Origin: an uncultured Candidatus Melainabacteria bacterium
Lineage (GTDB): Bacteria; Cyanobacteriota; Vampirovibrionia; Gastranaerophilales; Gastranaerophilaceae
Direction of reading: 5' to 3'
Length of the DNA: 48,752 nucleotides
NCBI GenBank assembly: GCA_934754425.1
Contig: CAKVIN010000018.1
Span: 1 to 48,752, forward strand
Positions 40,562 through 48,752 of this stretch are shown piece after piece. Numbering within the stretch: the first letter of the stretch is position 1; the number at the start of each line of letters is the position of its first letter. The position numbers and the translations under genes were made by a program. The notes below the pieces were generated by a model. That model did not search any database, was not told the origin of the DNA, and saw only the letters and a list, made by a program, of their open reading frames with translations.

Positions 40562-41530
40562 TTACTTGTCAAACATTTGCTTTATGCCATCAACAGAGCT
40601 TAAAATTCCAGTTGCTTCATAAGGCATATAAACAACTTTATTGTCTTTTCCACTTGTCATTGCTTGCATCATTTCTAAATATTTCATTGCAATCAAATAC
40701 TTATCCGGTTGACCTTTATCTGCAAGAGCATCAATAATTCTTTGAATAGCTTCTTTTTCACCATCAGCTTCTAAAATTCTAGCTTGCGCAACACCTTCTG
40801 CACGTAAAATATTAGCTTTCTTTTCACCTTCTGCTCTATTGATTGCAGCTTCTTTTTCACCTTCTGCTTTTAATACTGCTGATTTTTTCAAACCTTCAGC
40901 TTCTAAAATAGCAGCACGTCTATCACGTTCAGCTTTCATTTGTTTTTCCATCGCAGATTGAATATCAGCTGGAGGAATAATATCTTGAAGTTCTACTCTG
41001 TTAACTTTTACCCCCCATTTATTGGTAGCATCATCTAAAATTGCTCGCAATTCATGGTTAATTTTATCTCTTGAAACTAAACTTTCGTCCAAATCTAATT
41101 GCCCAACAAGATTTCTTAAGTTAGTTTGAGTTAATTTTTCAATAGCATCAGGTAAATTCTGAATTTCATAAACTGCAGATTTTGGATCTACTATTTGAAA
41201 ATATAAAAGCGCATTGATGCTTATAGATACGTTATCTTTTGTAATAACATTTTGTCTAGGAAAATCATAAACAGCTTCTCTCAAGTCGATTTTAGTTCTC
41301 TTTTGAATTACAGAATATGAAGAGCCATCAAAACTTTTTTGCGTAATTTTCCAATCAATTGCTCTAGGTGCTTCAATTACAGGAATAATAAAATTAAATC
41401 CGGATTGTAATACTCTATCAAATTTTCCTAATCTTTCAACAATAACAACTTCTGCTTGTTGAACAATAATTACACCTTTCATAATGAAAATAATTGCTAA
41501 AACAATTAAAAACACTGATAACTGAAACAT
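40562..41530 (-). CDS. SPFH/stomatin-family membrane protein (QmcA-like)
   Basis: An N-terminal membrane anchor (about 2-22) is followed by the SPFH/band-7 domain (about 24-190: QQAEVVIVERLGKFDRVLQS, PRQNVITKDNVSISINALLY) and a long Ala/Glu/Lys helix with repeated AEG units (about 215-262). Such proteins assemble into large ring-like membrane scaffolds (flotillin/HflKC-like). The partner NfeD lies directly upstream, 9 bases away, as is usual for this pair. AGGAG precedes the ATG. A role in membrane microdomains or protease regulation is inferred from the family. Confidence 0.95.
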   Translation of the reverse strand: MFQLSVFLIVLAIIFIMKGVIIVQQAEVVIVERLGKFDRVLQSGFNFIIPVIEAPRAIDWKITQKSFDGSSYSVIQKRTKIDLREAVYDFPRQNVITKDNVSISINALLYFQIVDPKSAVYEIQNLPDAIEKLTQTNLRNLVGQLDLDESLVSRDKINHELRAILDDATNKWGVKVNRVELQDIIPPADIQSAMEKQMKAERDRRAAILEAEGLKKSAVLKAEGEKEAAINRAEGEKKANILRAEGVAQARILEADGEKEAIQRIIDALADKGQPDKYLIAMKYLEMMQAMTSGKDNKVVYMPYEATGILSSVDGIKQMFDK

Positions 41531-41539
41531 ATAAAACTC

Positions 41540-41962
41540 CTATTCTTTTTCTACAAACATAATTAAACTATCATTTTTTACTATTTTAACATCAACTCCA
41601 GCTGGAATTGATTGACCATCTAAACTTCTTGCTTCCCAGCGTTCACCATAAATAGTAATAACACCTTTATCTTTATTTACTTCTTCTATAACTTTTGCTA
41701 CTTTTCCAATATATTTACCTTCAATTCCGGTTTCTGTATCTTTTGATTTTTTTCTTAATAAAATCGGTCTTAAAAACACAAACGATATAAACGAAAAAAA
41801 GAAAAATATTAAAACAAGTGCAAAATGATTTAATGTAAATAAAGAAGCAACTGCAGTAATAAAGGCAGCCAATGCAAAATTCAAAAAGAACATACTAGGC
41901 GTGAAGATTTCAAGTATTACAAACGCAATACCTACGACACATAACATTTGCCACATTAACAC
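41540..41962 (-). CDS. NfeD-like membrane protein, partner of the SPFH protein
   Basis: A short-form NfeD of 140 residues: about four hydrophobic helices in the first 75 residues, then a C-terminal OB-fold (about 85-140: GKYIGKVAKVIEEVNKDKG, YGERWEARSLDGQSIPAGVD). The longer relatives have an extra protease domain that is missing here, which is normal for the NfeD1b type. I kept the GTG at 41962, because GAGGAG lies 10 bases before it; an ATG two codons later is also possible. It follows the DUF1858 gene by 7 bases. Confidence 0.93.
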   Translation of the reverse strand: MLMWQMLCVVGIAFVILEIFTPSMFFLNFALAAFITAVASLFTLNHFALVLIFFFFSFISFVFLRPILLRKKSKDTETGIEGKYIGKVAKVIEEVNKDKGVITIYGERWEARSLDGQSIPAGVDVKIVKNDSLIMFVEKE

Positions 41963-41969
41963 TATATTT

Positions 41970-42170
41970 TTACTCCTCTATTAATGAATTAATTTCAGCA
42001 ACCATTTCATCAGGATTAAAACCATGGACCTTTGCACCTGCTTCAAGGTTTTCAAAGTGAGCTGCAGCACAACCAATACATCCCATGCCATATTTTTGGA
42101 AAACAGCAACTGCTTCAGGATGCGCTTGAACAATTTCCATAATTCCCATTTCTTTAGTAACTTTTGCCAT
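41970..42170 (-). CDS. DUF1858 (hybrid-cluster-associated) CxxC protein
   Basis: A 66-residue protein with the DUF1858 pattern: IMEIVQAHPEAVAVFQKYGM followed by GCIGCAAAHFENLEAGAKVH, which holds a CxxC motif. The family is proposed to be a redox disulfide or metal-binding protein linked to anaerobic metabolism. I chose the ATG at 42170 rather than 42188, because GCGAGG lies just before it and the family begins at this Met. It is 7 bases upstream of the NfeD gene, though no functional link with it is known. Confidence 0.9.
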   Translation of the reverse strand: MAKVTKEMGIMEIVQAHPEAVAVFQKYGMGCIGCAAAHFENLEAGAKVHGFNPDEMVAEINSLIEE

Positions 42171-42191
42171 ATTTAACCTCGCTTTCAAAAC

Positions 42192-42219
42192 TTGACATAT
42201 CCATAAAAATACTTAAATA
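42192..42219 (+). promoter_or_regulatory. Candidate promoter of the 49-residue ORF
   Basis: A perfect TTGACA (42192-42197), 16 bases, then TAAATA (42214-42219). The start would be near 42226, about 33 bases before the ATG. Confidence 0.45.
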
Positions 42220-42258
42220 AGTAGTGTAATTATACCATAACATTGAAAGGAATAAAAT

Positions 42259-42408
42259 ATGCAATTTATTAAAAACTTTTTTAAGCATGACAGCGTAATC
42301 GGACTTTGCGGATTAAAGAAAAAAACAATGTATCAACATATAGAAGTTCCACAAAGTTATAAAAAAACATATGTCCAAAACACGCAAAATAACTACTTAT
42401 TAATCTAG
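42259..42408 (+). CDS. 49-residue small protein
   Basis: An open frame reading MQFIKNFFKHDSVIGLCGLK and ending in NNYLLI. GAAAGG lies 8-9 bases before the ATG and a TTGACA promoter upstream supports real expression. The product is basic, has one Cys and no clear membrane helix. It faces nagZ, whose stop lies 12 bases beyond. No family recognised. The combination of promoter, ribosome site and uninterrupted frame makes it more credible than the usual random small ORF. Confidence 0.6.
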   Translation: MQFIKNFFKHDSVIGLCGLKKKTMYQHIEVPQSYKKTYVQNTQNNYLLI

Positions 42409-42420
42409 TTCGTAAAAATT

Positions 42421-43380
42421 TTAAATCAAAAGTTTTAATTTTTCAATTCTTTTGTTTGAAGCAATAATTGCGTTTTTTAAGTTTACATTATTTTGAGCTC
42501 GTTTAATAATTTCTTCAATAGTATTAATAGCATTTTCATCAGCATCACGAAATATAAACATATCGACACCTGCCAAAATCGCCATTATACAAGCTTCTAC
42601 ACTTCCATATCCCTGAACACCATTCATGACCATGTCATCAGAAATTATCACCCCTTGATAATTTAAAATATTCCTCAAATATCCAATTACATTTTTACTT
42701 AAAGATGAAGGTATTACTTCTTTATCAAAACAAGTACAATGCAAATGTGCAACCATTATCATTTCACACTCAATATTTTCCTTAAACGGACGTATGTGAA
42801 ATTTTTCCATATCATCCATAGAGAGATTAATTTCCGGTAAAGTCTTATGACTATCCGAATTTGCATCGCCATGTCCGGGAAAATGTTTTAAACAAGGTAT
42901 TATTCCCTGTTTACGATATATTTCTGATACAATTTTTACTCCATTTGAGACATCTTTTGGATTATCTGCAAATGCTCTTTCTCCAATAATCGGATTATCA
43001 GGATTTGTATTAACATCTGCGCATGGCGCAAAATTCATATTCAAACCATAACTTTTGAGTTCATTAGCAATTTTTAAAGTCTGTGACCTTAAAAATTCTT
43101 CACCTTTTTCATAAGCAAATTTTGGAGAAAGATACCTTGCATGAATATTCTCTGTTCTTTCTACTCTCCCACCTTCTTGATCAATTGATAAAAAAAGTGA
43201 TCTATATGCTTTTTTCTTAATTTCTTTTACAAATTCAGTAAATTGCTCTTTTGAAGTTATATCACGTGTAAAAAATATAACTCCTCCAAGTCCGCAATTA
43301 AGTGCTTTGTCAAAAAGCTTTCTACTTCCTGCAGCATCCTGTGTTCCAAGGATAAATTTTTGATAAATCATTTTTTTCAT
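42421..43380 (-). CDS. nagZ: Beta-N-acetylhexosaminidase NagZ (glycoside hydrolase family 3)
   Basis: Cleaves GlcNAc from peptidoglycan fragments during wall recycling. The family signature KHFPGHGDANSDSHKTLPEI is intact, including the Asp/His pair of the flexible catalytic loop, and the nucleophile Asp is in IISDDMVMNGV. LSIDQEGGRVER and NFAPCADVNTNPDNPIIGER are further GH3 motifs. Length with this start is 319 residues. I chose the ATG at 43380 rather than 43392: the earlier ATG lies inside the -10 box TATGAT, and transcription would begin near 43381. No ribosome binding site is present. There is no Sec signal, as expected for the cytoplasmic enzyme. Confidence 0.93.
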   Translation of the reverse strand: MKKMIYQKFILGTQDAAGSRKLFDKALNCGLGGVIFFTRDITSKEQFTEFVKEIKKKAYRSLFLSIDQEGGRVERTENIHARYLSPKFAYEKGEEFLRSQTLKIANELKSYGLNMNFAPCADVNTNPDNPIIGERAFADNPKDVSNGVKIVSEIYRKQGIIPCLKHFPGHGDANSDSHKTLPEINLSMDDMEKFHIRPFKENIECEMIMVAHLHCTCFDKEVIPSSLSKNVIGYLRNILNYQGVIISDDMVMNGVQGYGSVEACIMAILAGVDMFIFRDADENAINTIEEIIKRAQNNVNLKNAIIASNKRIEKLKLLI

Positions 43381-43387
43381 ATAATAT

Positions 43388-43417
43388 ATCATACATTTAA
43401 TTGATTAGAAAAATCAA
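43388..43417 (-). promoter_or_regulatory. Promoter giving a leaderless nagZ mRNA
   Basis: On the minus strand TTGATT (43417-43412), 18 bases, then TATGAT (43393-43388). The ATG at 43380 begins 7 bases after the -10 box, within one base of the expected start site. Confidence 0.55.
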
Positions 43418-43468
43418 CTTTTTATTATAATTATTGTATAATAAGATTAGGGATAAAGAGGATTAGCA

Positions 43469-43930
43469 ATGAGTATTAATATTAAAAAGATTGTTTTATC
43501 AACTATTGTGGGATTTTTATTGTTATCAGCGATAAGCTTGGATGTATCAGCTGCAAAAAAATCTTCTAAATTATCTAAAGAAGCTATTACTGAAATGTCT
43601 GAAACAATAGACAAATTAACAGAAAAAATTTACGGAAGAGCACTTTTATCTCCACAAGATAATGAAACTTTAATTGGAATTAAAATAAAATTAGACAATC
43701 AAATGCTTGTATCTACTTCAACAGAACTTGCACCACTTTATTATAAAGCTGGAAATGTCTATAAATTAAGAGATATGAAACCAGAAGCAATTGAATGTTA
43801 TCAAACAATTTTAGAAAACTTTTCAGATACAGCACTTGCTCCAAAAGCAAGAACTGCTTTAGAATCTTTAGGAGTTACAGTTGCGGTTCCAACAAATACT
43901 GATGAAGCATCTGAAGATGAAGGAATTTAA
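43469..43930 (+). CDS. Exported protein with TPR-like repeat
   Basis: A 153-residue product with an N-terminal signal peptide (about 28 residues, cleavage near SLDVSA/AKK). The mature part is helical; LAPLYYKAGNVYKLRDMKPE through ECYQTILENFSDTALAPKAR looks like one and a half TPR units similar to YbgF/Tol-Pal-type repeats. The tail is acidic. AGAGGA precedes the ATG. It is divergent from nagZ and closed by the hairpin at 43947-43982. Function unknown; a periplasmic interaction module is likely. Confidence 0.85.
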   Translation: MSINIKKIVLSTIVGFLLLSAISLDVSAAKKSSKLSKEAITEMSETIDKLTEKIYGRALLSPQDNETLIGIKIKLDNQMLVSTSTELAPLYYKAGNVYKLRDMKPEAIECYQTILENFSDTALAPKARTALESLGVTVAVPTNTDEASEDEGI

Positions 43931-43946
43931 TTAATAAAAACAATAA

Positions 43947-43982
43947 AAAAAAAGAAGCGAAAATAAAATCGCTTCTTTTTTT
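43947..43982. terminator. Bidirectional intrinsic terminator
   Basis: AAAAAAAGAAGCGA (43947-43960) pairs with TCGCTTCTTTTTTT (43969-43982). The A-run and T-run flanks give a U-tail for both the plus-strand TPR gene and the minus-strand gene at 44003. Confidence 0.85.
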
Positions 43983-44002
43983 ATTACATTTATAATAATT
44001 AC

Positions 44003-44599
44003 TTATTTTGTAGTTTGAATAAATAAACTAATCAAATCATTCAATGAAGAATACTGTTTTTGATAACTTTGAGATTGTTTTTCTAAAGTCAAAATTTGTT
44101 TTTTATATTCTTGAATCGAAGATTGACATTCTCTTGCTGAAACTTTCAAATTTTCTTGAACTTGTTGTGCATCTTGCAATACACTTTTCATTGAAATACC
44201 TAAAGCTTCCATCGTTTGTTTTATAATTTGTGCTCCGGTATGACGTGAAACACCACTTGGCAATTGTGAAATTAATTTTTTAAGTACTGTTATATTTGCC
44301 GGCATTTCGAAAGGTTCACTCATTGTATCAGCAACCGGCGATTTAACTGGTTGTGTTTCTGCAAAAAATGGATCTTTTTCCTCTTCTATATCATCAAAGA
44401 AATTTTTTGATTTTGTTGTTTTTACAGGTTCAGCAAAAAAATCATCTGATTGTGATGATGCAAATATATCATCATTAGATGGAATTGAAACCGGAGCTGA
44501 ATCAAAAACACTCATATCAGTATCTTGTGCATCCATATTTTCAGCTTGTTTTTTCAAAGCTTCTACTATCTTTTTTCCAACACTTTCATTATTCGGCAT
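44003..44599 (-). CDS. Uncharacterised coiled-coil protein
   Basis: A 198-residue acidic protein. The first ~95 residues are low-complexity and Asp/Ser/Phe-rich, with repeated short acidic-aromatic units (DDIFASSQSDDFFAEP, KNFFDDIEEEKDPFFAE) of the kind used as linear binding motifs. A small helical domain follows (about 100-145, LKKLISQLPSGVSRHTGAQI), and then a C-terminal coiled coil (about 145-190). No signal peptide or membrane span. GGGAG precedes the ATG. It stands alone, 133 bases after the OppC-like gene. I do not recognise the family; an adaptor role would fit the layout. Confidence 0.8.
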   Translation of the reverse strand: MPNNESVGKKIVEALKKQAENMDAQDTDMSVFDSAPVSIPSNDDIFASSQSDDFFAEPVKTTKSKNFFDDIEEEKDPFFAETQPVKSPVADTMSEPFEMPANITVLKKLISQLPSGVSRHTGAQIIKQTMEALGISMKSVLQDAQQVQENLKVSARECQSSIQEYKKQILTLEKQSQSYQKQYSSLNDLISLFIQTTK

Positions 44600-44731
44600 A
44601 ATTTTACTCCCTCATAGGTTTACTAAAGTTATTATATGTAAAACATATACAATTTCAAACATAATGTAATGTTTTGTAAAAATAAATCAATTTAAAAAAC
44701 ATACTAATTTAAAAAAGAAATTACATATTAA

Positions 44732-45799
44732 CTATATTCTTTTTCGTGATTTTGGATCAAGAATATCCCTAACAGCATCACCCAACACATTAAACGATAA
44801 AACAGCTATAAAAATCAATACCCCAGGAGATAAAAGCCATGGCCTATATAAAATATTTGTAAATTCTTGAGCTTCTTTTAACATATTACCCCAGCTTGCG
44901 TCCGGTTGTTGGATACCTAAACCGAGAAAACTCAACCCTGATTCAGCAAGAATATATGATGGAATACTTAATGTCATTGCAATTATTACATAACTTGTTG
45001 TCTGCGGTAATATATGTTTAATAATAATTCGCCAATGGGATGCTCCCAAAACTTTCTCTGCCAAAACAAAGTCTTCTTTTTTTACAGACAATACCATCCC
45101 TCTAACAACTCTGGCAAAACCTGCCCAACCTATTAATGCTAATATTATTACAATTAAAGCAAATCGCTGAATACTTGTCATTCCAGACGGCAAAATTGCT
45201 GCTAAAATTATTAGTAAATAAAAACTTGGTATAGCCATAATTGCTTCTGCAAATCTCATCATTAAAGTATCAATAATACCTCCAAAATAGCCGGAAATTC
45301 CGCCATAAATCAACCCAATAGGAAAAACAATAAGCAATGACAAAAAACCAACAGTCATTGAAATTCTTCCGCCAAAAAGCAATCTTGAAAAAACATCTCT
45401 TCCGTTTATATCAGTACCTAAAAGATATAATTGTCCTCCATTTTCAGTGCCAAATAAGTGCCTGTGAGTTTTTATTATTCCTAAAAATTTATATTCTTCT
45501 GCTTTTGGAAATATTTTTATATAATATTTTTTTGTTCTATCTTGTTTAAATACAGTTTGCATAAGAGCCGGTTCATACTCTCTTATATAATTATATGTAT
45601 AAGGTCTGGAAAATTTACCGTCTGTAGTTATCGTATAAATTTTAGATGGTGGCGCATAAGACATATTTCTATTTGAATATGTACTTGAATAAGGAGCAAT
45701 AAAATCGGCAAACAGAATTACAAGATATAAAATCGCAAGTATTATAAATGCAGTTTTCGTAAATTTATCTTGAAATATTTTTTTTAAAATTTCTGCCAT
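44732..45799 (-). CDS. Oligopeptide/dipeptide ABC transporter permease, OppC/DppC type
   Basis: Six predicted membrane helices: the first near 17-36, the others from about 145 to 345. The EAA loop reads KVLGASHWRIIIKHILPQ. The conserved first-domain motif GTDINGRDVFSRLLFGGR is present. A hydrophilic insertion of about 90 residues (45-130) follows the first helix, larger than in most OppC proteins. It starts 14 bases after the OppB-like gene with GAGG upstream. No ATPase gene follows, since the next gene is an unrelated orphan, so the ATP-binding subunits must be elsewhere. Confidence 0.95.
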   Translation of the reverse strand: MAEILKKIFQDKFTKTAFIILAILYLVILFADFIAPYSSTYSNRNMSYAPPSKIYTITTDGKFSRPYTYNYIREYEPALMQTVFKQDRTKKYYIKIFPKAEEYKFLGIIKTHRHLFGTENGGQLYLLGTDINGRDVFSRLLFGGRISMTVGFLSLLIVFPIGLIYGGISGYFGGIIDTLMMRFAEAIMAIPSFYLLIILAAILPSGMTSIQRFALIVIILALIGWAGFARVVRGMVLSVKKEDFVLAEKVLGASHWRIIIKHILPQTTSYVIIAMTLSIPSYILAESGLSFLGLGIQQPDASWGNMLKEAQEFTNILYRPWLLSPGVLIFIAVLSFNVLGDAVRDILDPKSRKRI

Positions 45800-45813
45800 T
45801 ACACTATTATCCT

Positions 45814-46782
45814 CTATTTATTTCTTACTCTAGGGTCTGTTATCATAAGTAAAATATCTGCTAATAAATTGCCCAAAATTAGCATAATAGTTCCCATCAT
45901 AAGCGAAGCCATTACCAGATTTATATCAGATTTCATAACCGCTTCTAAAATTAATCTGCCTAATCCTGGGTATTGAAAAACGTATTCTGTTAAAGCAGCA
46001 CCACTCAATAAACCTGCAAATTCAAATCCTAACAATGTTATCATAGGATTAATTGCATTTCTTAAAGCATGTTTAAATAAAACATTCCATTCACTTAACC
46101 CTTTCGCTCTTGCAAATTTTACATAATCACTATCTAAAACTTCTAGCATATTTGCACGCATTTGACGTTGCAATCCTGATAAAGAAATCGTAAACAAAAC
46201 AATAGATGGTAATATTAAATGCTTTGAAATATCCAAAATTTTAGCGAAAAAATTCATTTCATTAAAATTATAACTTGTCAAACCTCCAACAGGAAACAAA
46301 CCTGTTTTTACTGCAAACATAAGCATTAAAATTGCAAAGAAAAATGATGGAATTGCCATCCCAATACTTGATAAAACCGTAAGTAACCTATCTAGCGAAC
46401 TTTCTCTTTTTACTGCAGCTAAAACTCCAAGCGGAATTCCGACAGTCCAAGTCATAAATATTACAACTATTGTTAACAAAAGCGTATTTGGTATTCGTTC
46501 TTTAAGCTTTGTAGATACTTTTTCTCCGGAAGAAGTATATCCTAAATCTCCCTTAATAAAAGATTTTGCCCAAGAAAAGTATTGAACATAAATCGGTTTA
46601 TCCAAATTTAGTCTTTTTATTTCTTTGTTCAGTGTTTCTTGCGAAATAGAAGGATTTAACCTAAGTTCTGCAAGAGGATCAACAGGTGATAATCTGATTA
46701 TAAAAAAACTAATCATAGATACTATAATCAAAAGCGGTATGACCTGTAAAATTCTTTTAGATATATATTTTAAAAAATCCAC
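45814..46782 (-). CDS. Oligopeptide/dipeptide ABC transporter permease, OppB/DppB type
   Basis: A 322-residue permease with six membrane helices. The EAA-type loop FARAKGLSEWNVLFKHALRN and the OppB start YISKRILQVIPLLIIVSMIS are typical. The start is GTG at 46782 with GAGGA upstream; no ATG lies at the conserved beginning. It follows the binding-protein gene by 15 bases and precedes the OppC-like gene by 14, giving the order binding protein-OppB-OppC. Confidence 0.95.
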   Translation of the reverse strand: MDFLKYISKRILQVIPLLIIVSMISFFIIRLSPVDPLAELRLNPSISQETLNKEIKRLNLDKPIYVQYFSWAKSFIKGDLGYTSSGEKVSTKLKERIPNTLLLTIVVIFMTWTVGIPLGVLAAVKRESSLDRLLTVLSSIGMAIPSFFFAILMLMFAVKTGLFPVGGLTSYNFNEMNFFAKILDISKHLILPSIVLFTISLSGLQRQMRANMLEVLDSDYVKFARAKGLSEWNVLFKHALRNAINPMITLLGFEFAGLLSGAALTEYVFQYPGLGRLILEAVMKSDINLVMASLMMGTIMLILGNLLADILLMITDPRVRNK

Positions 46783-46797
46783 GTTTATTAATCCTCA

Positions 46798-48621
46798 TCA
46801 CTTTTCTATATATATTTCATCAAGATTATAAATTAATCCGCTCAAACCTGTAGGAAAAATATTTTTGAATTTTTTGCGAATTGCAGTAATTCTTATTGGT
46901 GAATACAAATATATTATTGGTTTTTCATTATAAATAATTGTTTGATATCTGTCATACAAAGGTTTCCTCTCTGCAAAAGTAAGTTTTAAAGCTCCTTCTC
47001 TAAAGATTTCATCCAACTCTTTTTCCCATTCTAACCTATCATCAAAAGTATAATCTTGTGGTCTTTGGTTAAACAAATGCAAACTTCCTTTAGATGTCCA
47101 TACATTTTTACCATCATGAGGCTCCAACGGAGAACCTGTTAATCCCATAATCGCCATATCCCAATCATATGTATTTGTTAGCTTGTTTACTAGAGAATTA
47201 AATTCTAAAGGTTTAAAATTAACTTTCATCCCTAAATCTTCTAAATCTTGCTTTATCATTACCCCAAGAGATTCTCTTTCGAGATTGCCTGCATTTGTAT
47301 ATAAATCAAATTCAACCCTATTACCTTTTGAATCGTAAAGAATTCCTTCTTTATTTATAAATCCTGCTTTTTCTAAACTTTTCTTCGCAACATTGATATC
47401 ACAAGGATGACCTTTTATATACTTATTTAAGTATATAGAATTCAAACTCTCTGCTGTAAATAAAGGTTCTGCTACACCAAACGCAACATTTTGAACCATA
47501 TTTTTTCTATCAATTGCCCAATCGATAGCGGCTCTAAAATCTCTATTTGCAAACCAACTATGTTTTACAGGATTAACATAAGGCTTACCATTCTTATCTT
47601 TTCTATCATTCAAATTAATAGTGATAAACAAAGTTCCTGTATCAGCACCCAAATTATAAATAACATAATCTGAATCAGGTTCTTTTATCTTATATCGAGC
47701 GACATTTGAACCACGTAAACCTAATACATCAACCTCTTTCGCCTCAAATTTCAGAATTTCATTATTTGTATCACCAACAATTAAATAAACCAATTTATCT
47801 AAATATGGTAATTTTTGATTTTTCAGATTAATTTTGTAATAATTCGGATTTCTTACAAAAACTACACGCTGTGCCGCAACATATTCTTTTAAAATAAAAG
47901 CCCCGCTTGTCACTTCGGGTTTTGTATTTGAGCTTAAAAAAGCATTAAATACTGACTCACCTTGATCAGAATATGCTTTAAAATAATGCTTAGGAACTAT
48001 TGGATAAGATAATTGTCTTAAAAAAGGTGCAAAAGGTTTTGCTGTTGTAAATTTTACAGTATAATCATCCAATTTTTCTAGAGTCGGTAATTCGCCATCA
48101 ACAATCATTGCATCCATTGCAGAAGGATTTCCCAAACCTTTAAAAACTATTTCATTATAGGTATATATAACGTCATCAGCTGTAATGAGTTTTCCATCTG
48201 ACCAAGTTACCCCATGTCTTAAATGAATAATATAATCATTGTTATTAATCTCAAACGATTTCGCAAGAAGTGGTTCAACTTCACCATTTCTAGGATTTGT
48301 ACCTACAAGTCCATCATACATTAATCCTGCCATAGCAGCAGAAGTTGCATCTTTCGTATTACAAGGATTAAATGTTTTTGGACCTTCGCCTATCGTAGAA
48401 AGTATTAATTCCCCACCAAACTCCCCAACAGGAGCTTGAGATTGTAAATAATCAATTCCATTTATCGTTACATTTTTTTCTTTATTTGGATAAATTATTG
48501 TCTGTAAATTGTGCTGTTCTATCCTTTCCGGCATGTTAAACGGTACATCTTTTCTGATGCAAATTCTTAGCAATATCCCCAAAAATATTAGCAATAAAAT
48601 TACTATATAAAATTTTTTCAT
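46798..48621 (-). CDS. Family 5 extracellular solute-binding protein (oligopeptide/dipeptide type)
   Basis: A 607-residue periplasmic-binding-type protein. The family features are the early GELILSTIGEGPKTFNPCNT segment, PLLAKSFEINNNDYIIHLRH with GVTWSDGKLITADDV, and WAIDRKNMVQ near residue 365. The N-terminus is a hydrophobic helix (about 4-20), but its only nearby Cys (LRIC) is not in a proper lipobox, so it is probably anchored by an uncleaved helix. It precedes the two permeases. No Shine-Dalgarno is seen; a TATGAT box lies about 12 bases before the ATG. The sequence beyond it (48622-48752) is AT-rich and I see no gene there. The substrate (peptides, possibly wall peptides) is inferred. 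Confidence 0.94.
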   Translation of the reverse strand: MKKFYIVILLLIFLGILLRICIRKDVPFNMPERIEQHNLQTIIYPNKEKNVTINGIDYLQSQAPVGEFGGELILSTIGEGPKTFNPCNTKDATSAAMAGLMYDGLVGTNPRNGEVEPLLAKSFEINNNDYIIHLRHGVTWSDGKLITADDVIYTYNEIVFKGLGNPSAMDAMIVDGELPTLEKLDDYTVKFTTAKPFAPFLRQLSYPIVPKHYFKAYSDQGESVFNAFLSSNTKPEVTSGAFILKEYVAAQRVVFVRNPNYYKINLKNQKLPYLDKLVYLIVGDTNNEILKFEAKEVDVLGLRGSNVARYKIKEPDSDYVIYNLGADTGTLFITINLNDRKDKNGKPYVNPVKHSWFANRDFRAAIDWAIDRKNMVQNVAFGVAEPLFTAESLNSIYLNKYIKGHPCDINVAKKSLEKAGFINKEGILYDSKGNRVEFDLYTNAGNLERESLGVMIKQDLEDLGMKVNFKPLEFNSLVNKLTNTYDWDMAIMGLTGSPLEPHDGKNVWTSKGSLHLFNQRPQDYTFDDRLEWEKELDEIFREGALKLTFAERKPLYDRYQTIIYNEKPIIYLYSPIRITAIRKKFKNIFPTGLSGLIYNLDEIYIEK

Positions 48622-48752
48622 ACATAAAAGAATATCATATAGAAAAAAAAATTTCTTAGTCCATTGGGTTAAAACAATATTACAAAATGTAACAATTTTT
48701 CAAAAAAATGTCTAAAAAGCTAAAGTTTTAATCAAAATGTGCCGTAAACCAT

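Noticed and set aside
43381..43392. Earlier ATG for nagZ
   Set aside because: It falls inside the TATGAT box of the best promoter, so it would not be transcribed from that promoter.
48622..48752. Possible minus-strand gene start at the right edge
   Set aside because: The ATG at the edge meets a stop after six codons.
1..48752. CRISPR array, tRNA/rRNA genes, insertion sequences, prophage or restriction systems
   Set aside because: I looked for regular repeats, cloverleaf-like segments, transposase motifs and phage genes and saw none that I could support.

Overview
The window is AT-rich bacterial chromosome. The best taxonomic marker is the RNA polymerase locus. The beta-prime subunit is split into separate rpoC1 and rpoC2 genes at the cyanobacterial position, and RpoC2 carries a cyanobacterial-type insertion of about 650 residues inside the trigger loop. 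No photosynthesis gene is seen, and envelope genes suggest an outer membrane (an OstA/LptD-like protein, a LytM hydrolase, NagZ). Together these point to a non-photosynthetic cyanobacterial relative, most likely a gut-type Vampirovibrionia/Melainabacteria (Gastranaerophilales-like) genome. This assignment is an inference from gene content.

Layout. Positions 1-98 hold the start of rpmG (L33) leaving the window. Next come an orphan HExxH protein (346-1452), glmU, and a divergent GT2 glycosyltransferase. Positions 3684-8671 are a tightly packed five-gene signalling operon: GAF/HD-GYP, exported TPR protein, two LuxR-type response regulators, pentapeptide-repeat protein. Positions 8756-19150 on the minus strand hold tig and rpoB-rpoC1-rpoC2. 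Positions 19556-21430 hold a monocistronic 624-residue coiled-coil protein with glycine-rich hydrophobic ends. Then come a small ORF and dnaX (plus), facing a minus-strand group of an unknown protein, a matrixin-like protease, yjbQ, rqcP, a purine nucleoside phosphorylase and a small membrane protein. Positions 27949-35262 are one plus-strand run: micro-protein, LytM peptidase, OstA/LptD-like protein, class II aldolase, mini zinc ribbon, pgpH, ybeY, dgkA. The pgpH-ybeY-dgkA core is a conserved bacterial gene order. A PAS histidine kinase, folP, a 6S RNA gene (plus), a phosphohexomutase, two small orphans, the SPFH/NfeD pair, a DUF1858 protein, nagZ, an exported TPR protein, a coiled-coil orphan and an OppABC-like uptake operon without ATPases fill the remainder.

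Themes. Cell-wall and envelope work is dense (glmU, nagZ, LytM, OstA-like, undecaprenol/diacylglycerol kinase, peptide uptake). Two cyclic-dinucleotide phosphodiesterase candidates, HD-GYP and PgpH, are present.

The most unusual signals are these. (1) Several operon-first genes lack a Shine-Dalgarno and have a -10-like hexamer 6-8 bases before the start codon, which suggests leaderless mRNAs (dnaX, folP, nagZ, the matrixin, the 72-aa ORF). (2) dnaX carries an A10 run after which both shifted frames stop at once, suggesting programmed or transcriptional slippage. (3) A 6S RNA with a matching promoter lies between folP and the phosphohexomutase. (4) A perfect hairpin sits between rpoC1 and rpoC2. 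No tRNA, rRNA, CRISPR array, insertion sequence or prophage was seen.
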